The notes: generated by a model from the letters alone, not told the origin. A stretch of 64,000 bases of DNA from Firmicutes bacterium HGW-Firmicutes-1 (GCA_002841625.1 PHAG01000005.1:124001-188000); one strand, 5' to 3'. Counted from the first letter of the stretch, positions 35,860-44,764 are shown. Made by a program: numbers and translations.

Positions 35860-35887
35860 TTGATTTTATTTGCTTTATTTGTATAAT
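35860..35887 (+). promoter_or_regulatory. Promoter of the peptide-export operon
   Basis: TTGATT (35860-35865), 16 bp, TATAAT (35882-35887). It should produce a leader of about 270 bases before the exporter gene. Confidence 0.65.
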
Positions 35888-36163
35888 GAGATAGAGGTTA
35901 GTTGAAGAAACATAAGGAACAGAGATAAGGATGAGAGAGTGGGAAGTTAATGCAGAGTTAAAGAATTATAGATAAAGATGATAAATATTACTCTTAACTA
36001 TTTCCCTAAATTTATAATTAAATAAAGTTAATACAGTTTATCTGTATGTCAATTAACATCTATATTTGTAGTATTTAATTGGTATTATTAATTGATAATT
36101 TTATTATGAAGTATTTAGTGCTTCAAGGTTACTTAAATTCTAATGATATTAAGGGTGAAAACA
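35888..36163 (+). other. Long leader of the exporter gene with a possible 14-codon ORF
   Basis: A mini-ORF from ATG 35931 to TAA 35975 would encode MREWEVNAELKNYR, with AAGGAAC 10 bases upstream. It is not a clear gene; it might be a leader peptide. The rest is very AT-rich with no other feature. Confidence 0.3.
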
Positions 36164-38398
36164 ATGAGATATACATTTGTTAAACAACATGATGCAACAG
36201 ATTGTGCGGCTGCTTGTCTGGCTATGGTATGCCTTCATTATAAAAAAGAAACAACCATTACCAAATTACGTGATATGATGGGAACCGATTTGAAAGGAAC
36301 AAATCTAATTGGCTTAAGTAAATGCGCAGATGAATTGGGATTTACATCTCAGGCGGTACGAGTTGATAGGGAAGGTTTCTTAAGTAAATATACGCTTCCT
36401 GCAATAGCTAATATTATAACGACGGAAGGATTAAGTCATTTTGTTGTTGTATTTAAAATAACTGAAAAATATGTAATTATAGGTGATCCAGCAAAGGATT
36501 TACAGCGCTTGGAAATTGATAAATTCTACAAGGATTTTACAGGAGCATTATTATTGCTTATTCCAAATCAGGAATTTGTATCAGGCAAAGTAAAAGGAGA
36601 TAAGACCTTTAATCGCTTTTTAAAACTATTATTGCCACAAAAGAAGTTGTTTATTTGTTCCATTTTAGCATCTGCCATATTAACTGCTCTTGGTATTGTG
36701 TCTGCACTATTTAATAAAATTCTAATGGATGAAATATTACCTTATAAATTAAAAAATATGTTGGTTCTTGTGTTAATTATATTTTCGGTTATAAGCGTGA
36801 CGCAGGTGATGGTAGGCTATGTAAGGCAGTGGATGATGATATATTTGTCGCAGAAAATAGATATACCCTTGATGTTAGGGTATTTTGAGCATATTTACAA
36901 ATTACCCATGAAATTTTTTGCAACAAGGAAAACGGGTGATATTATCACAAGGTTTTCAGATGCCTTTACAATTAAGGACATTTTTACTAATATTGCACTA
37001 ACACTAATAATGGATATATCAATGGCATTGGTTACTGGTGTAATTCTTTTTAGAATGAATATGCCGCTTTTTGTAATTATACTTTTTATGATGATTATTA
37101 GTATCCTTCTGGTCTTTACTTTTAAGCAGCCATACAAGAAAATTAATGAGGAGCAGATGCAGCAAGCTTCTGTTCTAAATTCACAAATAATTGAAAGCCT
37201 TAGAGCTGTAGAAACAGTAAAAGGAAATGCAAATGAAGAAACCGAATTAGAAAATATTGAGAGGGAGTATATAAAATCTCTTAGGATTTCCTTCAAAGAA
37301 GGTATGTTGTCTAATGTACAAGGTTCAATATCTGGCTTGGTTTCTACAGTAGGGAATCTAGTTTTGATGTATTTTGGAATTATGCAGGTTATTAATGGGG
37401 AAAATACTCTTGGAAGTATGATGGCTTTTATGACCTTGTCAGGTTATTTTATGGATCCTATAAGCAGGCTTGTAGGACTGCAATTGCAGATTCAGGAAGC
37501 AAATATTTCAATGAAAAGGCTGACGGAGATATTGGATTATGAAAAAGAACAGGCTGGTGAGGGGGGGGGTATATATCAAGAGTTAGATGAAGTCGATGGA
37601 GACATAACTATAAAAAATGTGACATTCCGTTATGGAAATAGAAAGCCAGTCATAAATAATATTAGTTTTACTATTCCAAAAGGTAAAAAGGTAGCATTAG
37701 TAGGAGCCAGTGGTAGCGGTAAATCAACCATAGCAAAGCTTCTGCTTAAATATTACGAGCCGGAGACTGGGGAAATACTGGTAGATGGGGTAGATATTAA
37801 GGAGTATGACAATTATTCTATCAGGAAAGCTATTTCATATGTACCTCAATCGATAGAGCTTTTTTCAAAAAGTATTTATGACAATATAAGAGTCAGTAAA
37901 ATGAATTCTACATTGGATGAGGTAAAAGAAGCAGCAAAAGCCGCGGATGCTCATAATTTTATTAAAAAGCTTCCGATGCAGTATTATACATATCTTGAAG
38001 AAGCAGGGAATGGTTTAAGTGGTGGAGAGAAACAAAGGATAGCCTTGGCTCGAGCTTTCTTGAAAACGAATAATTTTTATGTGCTTGACGAATCGACCAG
38101 TAATCTTGATTTTGCAACAGAAAATATCATATTTGATATGATTTACAATAAATTTAGAAAAAAATCCATGCTGATTATAGCCCATAGATTGGCAACGGTA
38201 AAGAATTGTGATGAAATAATTGTTATTGATCAGGGTGAGATTGTTGAAAGTGGAACACATGAGGAATTATTAAGAAAAGAAGGCTATTACTACAGACTTT
38301 GGGAAATGCAGCAAGGTAATTTTGTGATTAGGGAAGAGGAAAATGAGAAAAAAGAGACATTAGAGCTATTTGACGAGAATGAAATGGGATATGTCTAA
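36164..38398 (+). CDS. Peptidase-containing ABC exporter (C39 peptidase, bacteriocin maturation)
   Basis: A 744-aa exporter that cuts double-glycine leaders and pumps the core peptide out. The C39 peptidase (residues 1-140) has QHDATDCAAACLAM with catalytic Cys14, the His in LSHFVVVF and the Asp in IGDPAKD. Five to six helices follow (about 165-435). The ATPase domain has Walker A GASGSGKST, Q-loop SYVPQSIELF, signature LSGGEKQRIALARAF, Walker B FYVLDESTSNLD and H-loop IAHRLA. ATG 36164 with AAGGGTGA upstream is chosen over ATG 36143. It stands 85 bp before a double-glycine peptide gene. Confidence 0.95.
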   Translation: MRYTFVKQHDATDCAAACLAMVCLHYKKETTITKLRDMMGTDLKGTNLIGLSKCADELGFTSQAVRVDREGFLSKYTLPAIANIITTEGLSHFVVVFKITEKYVIIGDPAKDLQRLEIDKFYKDFTGALLLLIPNQEFVSGKVKGDKTFNRFLKLLLPQKKLFICSILASAILTALGIVSALFNKILMDEILPYKLKNMLVLVLIIFSVISVTQVMVGYVRQWMMIYLSQKIDIPLMLGYFEHIYKLPMKFFATRKTGDIITRFSDAFTIKDIFTNIALTLIMDISMALVTGVILFRMNMPLFVIILFMMIISILLVFTFKQPYKKINEEQMQQASVLNSQIIESLRAVETVKGNANEETELENIEREYIKSLRISFKEGMLSNVQGSISGLVSTVGNLVLMYFGIMQVINGENTLGSMMAFMTLSGYFMDPISRLVGLQLQIQEANISMKRLTEILDYEKEQAGEGGGIYQELDEVDGDITIKNVTFRYGNRKPVINNISFTIPKGKKVALVGASGSGKSTIAKLLLKYYEPETGEILVDGVDIKEYDNYSIRKAISYVPQSIELFSKSIYDNIRVSKMNSTLDEVKEAAKAADAHNFIKKLPMQYYTYLEEAGNGLSGGEKQRIALARAFLKTNNFYVLDESTSNLDFATENIIFDMIYNKFRKKSMLIIAHRLATVKNCDEIIVIDQGEIVESGTHEELLRKEGYYYRLWEMQQGNFVIREEENEKKETLELFDENEMGYV

Positions 38399-38483
38399 TA
38401 TGTATGTAATAAGCTTTTACATAAATTTAAGTACTTGGTCGCGAACTAGTGCTAAAAAAAATTAAAATTAGGAGGAAAAAGTA

Positions 38484-38864
38484 ATGGAATTATGTTGTGA
38501 TATGGTAATAAGTATGCCCAGTAATTATGTAGAAATTGATAATGATGAAATGGTATATCTTGAGGGAGGACTTAGTATTACGCAAAATAGTGCAGGTTAT
38601 AAAATAACATTATCTGCAAGAAACTGTGGAGATTTAGCTGCACTTGCTGCTGGTGGATCAATTTCTGTAGCATCAGTAGCAGCTCTATTGGGATTAAGTG
38701 GCGTTGGAATTCCATGGGCCATTGCTGGTGTGATATATGCGGGTGTTTTGGGAGTAGGATCTTCATATATGTGGATTTGTTCAAATCACAACGGAGCAAC
38801 GATGCAAGCATTATTTGCTGGAAATGCTTTTTTAGGCTTTACACCGCCTATTATAAAATGGTAA
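38484..38864 (+). CDS. Double-glycine-leader bacteriocin-like precursor with long core
   Basis: A 126-aa precursor with ribosome site AGGAGG (38470-38475). The leader is 29 residues, ending DNDEMVYLEGG; Gly-Gly at 28-29, Leu at -4, Met at -7, Glu at -8, Ile at -12 and Tyr at -15 fit the C39 leader rule. The core is 97 residues, Gly/Ala-rich and hydrophobic, with two helix-like segments (AALAAGGSISVASVAALLGL and GIPWAIAGVIYAGVLGVG), two cysteines (NCGD, WICSNHNG) and the end TPPIIKW. This is much longer than common class II bacteriocins (30-60). It is likely a pore-forming bacteriocin or secreted signal; the exact family was not recognised. Confidence 0.82.
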   Translation: MELCCDMVISMPSNYVEIDNDEMVYLEGGLSITQNSAGYKITLSARNCGDLAALAAGGSISVASVAALLGLSGVGIPWAIAGVIYAGVLGVGSSYMWICSNHNGATMQALFAGNAFLGFTPPIIKW

Positions 38865-39194
38865 AAGGCTTGTAAATACTTAATATCTAGACCTACTTGG
38901 AAAAGCATTATCACTCCAAGTAGGTTTCTGAATATAATTATAATAAAGCTGTAAAAATATTTTAATTAATTATTTTTATGATAAATAGTAGTATATTATT
39001 TTTAATGATATTGAAAGTTAAAGACTAAAAAGCGAATATACTTAAAGAACTGCAGTGAGTGAAATATCGAAATAGTTTTGACAACTTATGCTAGGCTTAC
39101 TTCATCTATAATATAATTATAGAATGATAAGAGATCGAGGTCGCATTTCTCATAACATGTTGTGCATAAAATTTTCGAAAGGAATGATATATTA
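38865..39194. other. Intergenic with one perfect hairpin
   Basis: ACCTACTTGGA (38891-38901) pairs perfectly with TCCAAGTAGGT (38915-38925), a likely terminator or mRNA 3'-end stabiliser for the peptide gene although the T tract is poor. The rest is AT-rich without a supported gene. Confidence 0.55.
38891..38925 (+). terminator. Hairpin after the bacteriocin-like gene
   Basis: 11-bp perfect stem, 13-base loop, 27 bp after the stop codon; few T residues follow. Confidence 0.5.
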
Positions 39195-39377
39195 ATGAAT
39201 AAGATGATTTTTCTATTCGGCATAATTGTATTAATTTTAAATTCAATTATGCTGCTAATAGTTTCCCAAAAAAGCAAGATATCTTCGTCATTTTTTGATT
39301 TTTTAATTATTTTTATTGGGGGTGTAATGCTTATTGCATTAATTGTGTTTATTATAAAAATAATAAATATAAAGTGA
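39195..39377 (+). CDS. Small two-helix membrane protein, candidate immunity protein
   Basis: A 60-aa protein: MNKMIFLFGIIVLILNSIMLL forms the first helix, a short KSKISSS loop follows, then a second helix (DFLIIFIGGVMLIALIVFII). AAAGGA at 39178-39183 precedes ATG 39195. Short, basic-ended two-helix proteins next to bacteriocin genes are often immunity proteins. Assignment rests on position and topology only. Confidence 0.55.
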   Translation: MNKMIFLFGIIVLILNSIMLLIVSQKSKISSSFFDFLIIFIGGVMLIALIVFIIKIINIK

Positions 39378-39891
39378 AAAAAATTTAAATACTGATATTA
39401 ATTTAATATGTTGGCAAAACTTGTTTTATAAAGCGAAAAATACTGTTGTTTTATTGGTATTCCAATATTGTGAATGCATAGATTCCAGGTTAGTTCAACA
39501 ACTTTATTAATTTGATACAAAGTTCGCTTTAGGTGCGTTGACAACACAGCAGTTATACATGAGGCTCGTGATTTTTATAAATCTATTTTATCTTAGCATA
39601 GACTGTTTATTTAGGAATAAAGTAATGATTTCAATATAACCGTTGCTAAGTTTAAAAGAAGAAGCTTAGACTTTATAGAACAAGTTATCATTATTAGAAA
39701 ATTTATGACTTTACTGATATCGAACGACAAAAGTATATTAAGATGAGTTGGAATAAGGTAAGTTTATAATCTTTATCGTTTAACTACGTTGTATCTAAAA
39801 ATAAAGGTTTATATTTATTATGCTATAGATGTTTTTGAAACTTATCAATAATAGGATGTTTGCACTACTATAATTTGTGAAAGAGGGACAT
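39378..39891. other. 514-bp AT-rich gap, no supported gene
   Basis: No ORF with ribosome site. Short translated stretches on the plus strand near 39530-39750 (for example DNTAVIHEARDFYKSIL) are interrupted by stops and frame changes and look like gene remains, but I cannot name a source. A TTGACA near 39538 has no matching -10. Confidence 0.35.
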
Positions 39892-40368
39892 ATGAAAAAT
39901 AACAAAATTCAAATTAGTAATAATAAAACTCTAAAATTAACTAATGTGTTAATAAAAGAGGTGAACATAAAAGAAAGTGAAAGTTTTGAGAAGGAAGTTT
40001 TTCTAATGGAAAACTATTTTAAAAACAAAGGTGCTCAACCTAATGGCCCGATTATTCAATATACCACTATAGAAACAAATGACTTACAAGAGCCAAAAAT
40101 TATATACAAACTACTAAGGCAGTCAAATACATACTTACATAATGTTGAAAAACCGTTTAAAATGGAAGCGCAAATAAAAGTGAAGAATTGCATGTATTCA
40201 AGATACGTTGGAGCTGAGAAAAAGCTCAAATTTGCATACGATAAAATTAACTTAACTGCTTTTGAAGAAGATATTCCTTTGAAAGGTGATAGTTATACCA
40301 TTTTTGTAGCCCAAAATGATGATGAGATTATTGTTGATATATTTATGGAGCGCTCAGATAATGAGTAA
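39892..40368 (+). CDS. Unknown 158-aa protein (GyrI-like/DUF5085-like fold suspected)
   Basis: A soluble protein without signal peptide. Landmarks are SESFEKEVFLMENYFKNKGAQPNGPIIQYTT, VKNCMYSRYVGAEKKLKFAYDKINLTAFEEDIPLKGDSYTIFV and a C-terminal DDEIIVDIFMERSDNE. The pattern (GPIIQY, then Y-x-G, then a final beta strand IVDIFM) resembles GyrI-like or DUF5085-type small domains, weakly. ATG 39892 is preferred to GTG 39877. It overlaps the HlyD-type gene by 8 bp and so begins the second half of the export locus. Confidence 0.65.
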   Translation: MKNNKIQISNNKTLKLTNVLIKEVNIKESESFEKEVFLMENYFKNKGAQPNGPIIQYTTIETNDLQEPKIIYKLLRQSNTYLHNVEKPFKMEAQIKVKNCMYSRYVGAEKKLKFAYDKINLTAFEEDIPLKGDSYTIFVAQNDDEIIVDIFMERSDNE

Positions 40369-41491
40369 ACATATAAAAACAATGGAACAACTAAAGGACA
40401 GCAGACTTCTTTACGAAAAGAAGCTGCCTGCCTTTGGCTATATTCTTTTGTTAATAATAACACTTTTTCTGGTAGTTGTTGTCGTATGGAGCATAAAAAG
40501 TTCGAAAACATATATTATTTCTTCCCCTGGCTCTGTACAAAGTACTAATAAAAATTATGTAATGTCACCATATAGCGGTAAGTTGGTCACAATCAATATG
40601 ACAGAAGGTGCTAATGTAGAGAAAGGAGACGTGCTTTTTTCAATTAAAAGTACAGATCTTGATTTGCAAGGTGAGCAATTAGAAGGACAAAAAGCAATTT
40701 ATGAAAAACAGATTGAACAATATGATAAGCTGGTTGAGTCCATAAAAGACGGAGCTAATTATTTTGATGCTTCAAACCCTGATGATAGTTTATATTATAA
40801 CCAATATGAAGCATATAGCAGCCAGATAGCACAAAATGAATTAGATACAAGTACATTTAAGGCTTATGGTTATACGGACGAGCAAATTGTAGTGGAAATG
40901 CAAAAAAACCAGAGCAAATTAACAGAAATCTATTATGCAGCAATAAGATCTGCGGAAGAATCCATATTGCAATGTCAGACGCAAATGGGCCTAATCGATG
41001 CACAGCTTTCAGCAGTTGGAAGCGGACAAGCTGAATATGAAGTAACAGCCAATGCAACAGGTAAAATCCACATGATGGCGGAATATAAGGAAGGTATGGT
41101 GATTCAGGCAGCTTCTCCGATTGCAAGCATTGCATCGGAGCAGGATGAGTACACCATTCAGGCAAGTGTCAGTGTATCGGATGTTCCGAGAATACATATA
41201 GGGGATAAGGTTGATATTGCAGTGGCAGGTTTAGCACAGGCGGTGTATGGAACAATTTCTGGAAAAGTTACAAGAATAGACAGTGATGTAACTAACACGC
41301 AAAGTGAAGATGGAAAAAGCTCCAATTCTTTTTTTAAGGTTGAAATTGTGCCTGATTATACATATCTAATAAGCAAAAATGGGGATAAAGTCAACATTTC
41401 AAACGGTATGGCAGTAGAAACAAGGATACAGTATGATAAAGTGACATATTTTGAATATGTTTTAGAAGGACTTGGAGTTTTATCTAGATAA
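40361..41491 (+). CDS. HlyD-type bacteriocin secretion accessory protein
   Basis: A 376-aa membrane fusion/accessory protein for the peptidase-containing exporter. A single helix at about 26-46 is followed by a lipoyl-like half (YVMSPYSGKLVTINMTEGANVEKGDVLFSI), a coiled coil (about 100-210) and the second lipoyl half with beta-barrel (VTANATGKIHMMAEYKEGMVI, DVPRIHIGDKVDIAVAG). GGAG at 40348-40351 precedes ATG 40361. Length and order match BlpB/ComB/LcnD-like proteins. Confidence 0.85.
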   Translation: MSKHIKTMEQLKDSRLLYEKKLPAFGYILLLIITLFLVVVVVWSIKSSKTYIISSPGSVQSTNKNYVMSPYSGKLVTINMTEGANVEKGDVLFSIKSTDLDLQGEQLEGQKAIYEKQIEQYDKLVESIKDGANYFDASNPDDSLYYNQYEAYSSQIAQNELDTSTFKAYGYTDEQIVVEMQKNQSKLTEIYYAAIRSAEESILQCQTQMGLIDAQLSAVGSGQAEYEVTANATGKIHMMAEYKEGMVIQAASPIASIASEQDEYTIQASVSVSDVPRIHIGDKVDIAVAGLAQAVYGTISGKVTRIDSDVTNTQSEDGKSSNSFFKVEIVPDYTYLISKNGDKVNISNGMAVETRIQYDKVTYFEYVLEGLGVLSR

Positions 41492-41508
41492 GCATATGGG
41501 AGGAGCAG

Positions 41509-43518
41509 ATGAAGAAGAAAAGAACAATTGGTTTAAAATATTTGCTGACAGCCATATTGTTGGCCTGTCAGTGTGCTAATGTCATGGGAGGAATTTACTT
41601 AAATGCTTGCTATGCATCAGAAATTCCAGAAGAAAATGTAGAAGATGAAGAAGATGAAGGCTCTGCGAATATAGATGTTACCGATATTGATCTTGGTGAT
41701 TATCAAAAAGTGATGAAGGTAGGAGGTAATCAATTGCTTTTTGTAACACCAATCCCTATCAATGCGACAAATCAGACAATTAATTATAGTTCAAGTAACG
41801 AAAGTATTGCTACAATCAACGGACTTGGTAGAATTACTGCTGTATCAGAAGGATATACAACTATAAGTGTAGTATGTGGTTCTGTTATAAGAAGTTTTCA
41901 ATTATCGGTAGAAAAAGAAAAAGTAATTACAGCTTCAGAGATAGATATGGGAGATTATAAAGCTGAGATGACGGAAGGGGATAAACAGAATATTTATGCA
42001 TCAATTTTTCCTTCAAATGCATCTAATTTGACTATAATTTATTCCTCAAGCAATACAAAAGTTGCCACAATCAATTCCATGGGTAGAATAACAGCATTAA
42101 AAACAGGAACTACGATAATCTCGGCAAAATGTAGTGGGGCTTCGACAAGTTTTGAACTAATAGTTAAAGAAAAGATAAAAGCAAAGGAAATCGACTTGGG
42201 AGATTTCCAAGAGAAAATGAAGGTAAAAGACAAGCAGATGCTAGGTGCAACGGTGATTCCAACAAATGCCGTAGATCAGACAATTACTTATAGTTCAAGC
42301 AATGATTATGTTGCAACAGTAAACTCCCTAGGTAGAATAACAGCCCTATCTGTAGGCACAGCAATTATAACAGTAAAATGTGGAGTAGCAGAAAAAAGTT
42401 TTGTACTGACTATAAAAGAGGAAGATATTAAATATGTTACGGATATTGAATTAGGAAATTATGAGAAAGAAATATATATAGATAAGACACAAACCTTGTC
42501 CGCAACTGCATTACCAGCAACAGCAGAAAATGGTGCTATAAAATATTCTTCAAGTGATCCGTCTATCGCAACCGTATTATCAAATGGAGAGATCAAAGGT
42601 ATCTCAAAGGGTAAGGTTATAATTTCTATAAAAGCAGGAGATGTAACAAAAGAAATAGAAATTACAGTGAAAGCATCTACTAAAAAAATTGAACTTAATA
42701 GTACTTACTTGGTTTTAAAAAAAGGAGATACTATTAAGTTGAATGCAAAAGCAATGCCGATGGATGCTGAGCAGGAAATTACATATCGAGCAGTAGATGC
42801 CTCTATAGCAGATGTAACACCAGAAGGGAAAATAATTGCAGAAGATGTTGGGAATACATTTATTATTGTTTCCAATGGAGATATAAGTAAAGCTGTAACT
42901 GTTATTGTAAATAAGGTTGGAACAGTTTCCCGAGAAGCTGATATAGTGGAAATAATTAATGATGATGAAGTTGCATATGCAGATTTAAGTGATAAGGATA
43001 AAGAGCTAATTTTAGGAATGAAATATCACGATGAATTGTTGGTTGAAGCTAGGGAATATAAATTAGTTTCAAAAGAAATATTAAAAAAATTATTAGAAAC
43101 GTCATCAAAGCTTACAATAAAAGGCGAAAACTACTCAATGACGGTTAATGGTAGCGAAATTATTAACTTTGAAAATAAATTGGAAACAAATATTGAGCTT
43201 ATTAAAAAGGCTAATGGACTAAGCTTTGTATTAAATAACGGGAATAACTTGCCATGTAGTGTTGCAGTTTCTTTTGAAGGTGAAGCAATAGAAGGCAGAT
43301 TTGTATATTTATATAATGAAAAGAAAGAAAAATATCAATTACTAGAAACAAATAATATTAAAAACATGGTATTGGATGAAGCAGGAGAGTATTTATTAAC
43401 AATTGAAAAGATATCAAAATTTAAATTGAGTATTGTTTTGCTTATGATTGCAGGGGGAGTAGCCGCGATTATTGGGATTATATTTATTTTAATGAAGAAA
43501 AAATATTGGTTTTATTAA
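41509..43518 (+). CDS. Membrane-anchored surface protein with Ig-like BIG2 repeats
   Basis: A 669-aa exported protein: basic start plus hydrophobic signal (residues 1-37), an acidic stretch (ENVEDEEDEGS), four to five bacterial Ig-like group 2 domains of ~85 aa (each with YSSSN or YSSSD, then IATI or VATI, and G-ITA or G-IKG turns), an unmatched C-terminal domain (about 475-640), one helix (LSIVLLMIAGGVAAIIGIIFIL) and a basic tail MKKKYWFY. The first four domains open with a striking I-D/E-LG-D/N-Y signature. GGGAGG precedes ATG. Its place right after the HlyD-type gene suggests a role in presenting or receiving the exported peptide, but this is inference; adhesion is the alternative. Confidence 0.8.
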   Translation: MKKKRTIGLKYLLTAILLACQCANVMGGIYLNACYASEIPEENVEDEEDEGSANIDVTDIDLGDYQKVMKVGGNQLLFVTPIPINATNQTINYSSSNESIATINGLGRITAVSEGYTTISVVCGSVIRSFQLSVEKEKVITASEIDMGDYKAEMTEGDKQNIYASIFPSNASNLTIIYSSSNTKVATINSMGRITALKTGTTIISAKCSGASTSFELIVKEKIKAKEIDLGDFQEKMKVKDKQMLGATVIPTNAVDQTITYSSSNDYVATVNSLGRITALSVGTAIITVKCGVAEKSFVLTIKEEDIKYVTDIELGNYEKEIYIDKTQTLSATALPATAENGAIKYSSSDPSIATVLSNGEIKGISKGKVIISIKAGDVTKEIEITVKASTKKIELNSTYLVLKKGDTIKLNAKAMPMDAEQEITYRAVDASIADVTPEGKIIAEDVGNTFIIVSNGDISKAVTVIVNKVGTVSREADIVEIINDDEVAYADLSDKDKELILGMKYHDELLVEAREYKLVSKEILKKLLETSSKLTIKGENYSMTVNGSEIINFENKLETNIELIKKANGLSFVLNNGNNLPCSVAVSFEGEAIEGRFVYLYNEKKEKYQLLETNNIKNMVLDEAGEYLLTIEKISKFKLSIVLLMIAGGVAAIIGIIFILMKKKYWFY

Positions 43519-44229
43519 AAGTGAACTTGCTATATTAATAGTCATTTGAAAATATGATGGAATTAAATCAAAGACATTGGAAGACATTGGAACAGTTCCA
43601 TTTCTTTAAGAGAATAAATAGGGGGAGTAAATATGAATATTGATAAAAAAAGCACTCACTAAACGATATTGAATTGAAATTACAAAACGTTTTTTCTTAG
43701 TATATTCATTATTATATACCCCTGTATTTGGGTATACAATTAACAAGGAGCTAATTTGTTTTTGGTATCTAGTCGCTCTTGGTGGTGGTATATTATTGTT
43801 TATTAAGATTAGATTGATAAAATCAGTAATTAGAATGAAAATTATGTTAAGTGAAATTATTGTAACAGGTTGTCTGACTGTATGGATGTTGGCAGATTCA
43901 ATCTCTGTACTATTATTATTAGACAGATTGTATTTTTTGCAGTGTTAGTAAGTTTTTTATACATTTATTTCAAATTGTTGTTCGAAGGAAGTCTTGTGGA
44001 AGTTAATACTTAAGTTTAAGTAAATCGTTAGTATATTAGAAGAAGGTTAAACTAAAGTACGTTGGTTTGAATCTTCTTTCGTGTTATAGTATCTTGAATT
44101 GTAATAAATACGATTAATTAGCCTTGATAGATGAACTAAGTAAGTAGTATAATTTATTAGTTGAAGTTAAGATTAAATATCATAGGGAGTATTTCATGAA
44201 TAATAAGAAGCGATTAAAAGGATAATTGT
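43519..44229. other. Gap holding a broken gene and AT-rich spacer
   Basis: Contains the pseudogene at 43633-44013. The 215 bp after it have no supported ORF; a mini-ORF ATGAATAATAAG (44196, nine codons) lies just before the antitoxin gene and is probably fortuitous. Confidence 0.5.
43633..44013 (+). pseudogene. Frameshifted small membrane-protein gene
   Basis: ATG 43633 follows a good ribosome site (GGGGGAG, 43621-43627). The frame stops after nine codons (TAA 43660), but joining frames gives a coherent protein: MNIDKKS, then SLNDIELKLQ in a second frame, then TKRFFLVYSLLYTPVFGYTINK and on through two helices (FWYLVALGGGILLFI, IVTGCLTVWMLADSISVLLL) in a third, and finally RQIVFFAVLVSFLYIYFKLLFEG to TAA 44011-44013. 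At least three frameshifts are needed. The original product was a membrane protein of about 125 aa, perhaps an immunity or transport subunit of the neighbouring locus. Confidence 0.6.
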
Positions 44230-44517
44230 ATGCCACATATCAGACCAGTTTCAGTTTTAAGAAACAACTTTGCAGATATATCAAGAATAGTACATGAAAC
44301 AGCAGAACCTGTATTTTTGACTAAGAACGGACATGGTGACATGGTTGTAATGAGTATTGAAGCCTATGAGCGTAAACTTTTTGAAAGCGAAATTTATCTT
44401 AAATTGAAAGAAGTAGAAATGGAAGCTAAGTCTACAAACATTCGTTATTCACATGAAGAAGTATTTTCAGATCTACGAAAACGAATAGCTGAAAAGGCTA
44501 ATAATTATAATGTATAG
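44230..44517 (+). CDS. Phd/YefM-type antitoxin
   Basis: A 95-aa antitoxin: RPVSVLRNNFADISRIVHETAEPVFLTKNGHGDMVVMSIEAYERK is the typical Phd/YefM dimerisation and DNA-binding part, followed by a helical toxin-binding tail (SHEEVFSDLRKRIAEK). AAAAGG lies upstream. Its stop overlaps the toxin start by 8 bp. Such proteins repress their own promoter. Confidence 0.9.
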   Translation: MPHIRPVSVLRNNFADISRIVHETAEPVFLTKNGHGDMVVMSIEAYERKLFESEIYLKLKEVEMEAKSTNIRYSHEEVFSDLRKRIAEKANNYNV

Positions 44518-44764
44518 TTTAAGATATTTATCGTTAGCTCAGAAGGACTTAATGAATATTGTGAATTACATCTCTGATACGCTAAAGAATCCAATGGCTG
44601 CATTGGATTTGGTAAATGTGTTAGACCATTCGATTTCTAGGCTTACGCAGTTTCCTTTTTCATGCAGAGTTTATCAATTAGATAATTATCTTGAAGTTGA
44701 ATATAGGCTATTACCAGTAAATTATCTTGTGTTTTATGTTTCTTTGATCCAACGTTCTTTGTAA
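44510..44764 (+). CDS. ParE/RelE-type toxin, shortened C-terminus
   Basis: An 84-aa protein with YLSLAQKDLMNIVNYISDTLKNPMAALDLVNVLDHSISRLTQFPFSCRVY and EVEYRLLPVNYLVFYV, the core of ParE/RelE-fold toxins. Typical members continue after YLVFYV with a strand and an RxxYxxR-type end to about 95-105 aa; here the frame ends in SLIQRSL, so the last strand with likely active residues is lost. The toxin may be inactive, leaving an orphan antitoxin. Confidence 0.78.
   Translation: MYSLRYLSLAQKDLMNIVNYISDTLKNPMAALDLVNVLDHSISRLTQFPFSCRVYQLDNYLEVEYRLLPVNYLVFYVSLIQRSL

Noticed and set aside
39078-39117. Promoter for the small membrane protein gene (TTGACA with TATAAT)
   Set aside because: The spacer would be 23 bp or more, outside the workable range.
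39530-39760. Transposase remnant in the island gap
   Set aside because: Short translated pieces do not match any transposase I recognise, and no terminal inverted repeats are visible.
40857-41165. Minus-strand 102-codon ORF
   Set aside because: Antisense to the HlyD-type gene, without ribosome site or domain.
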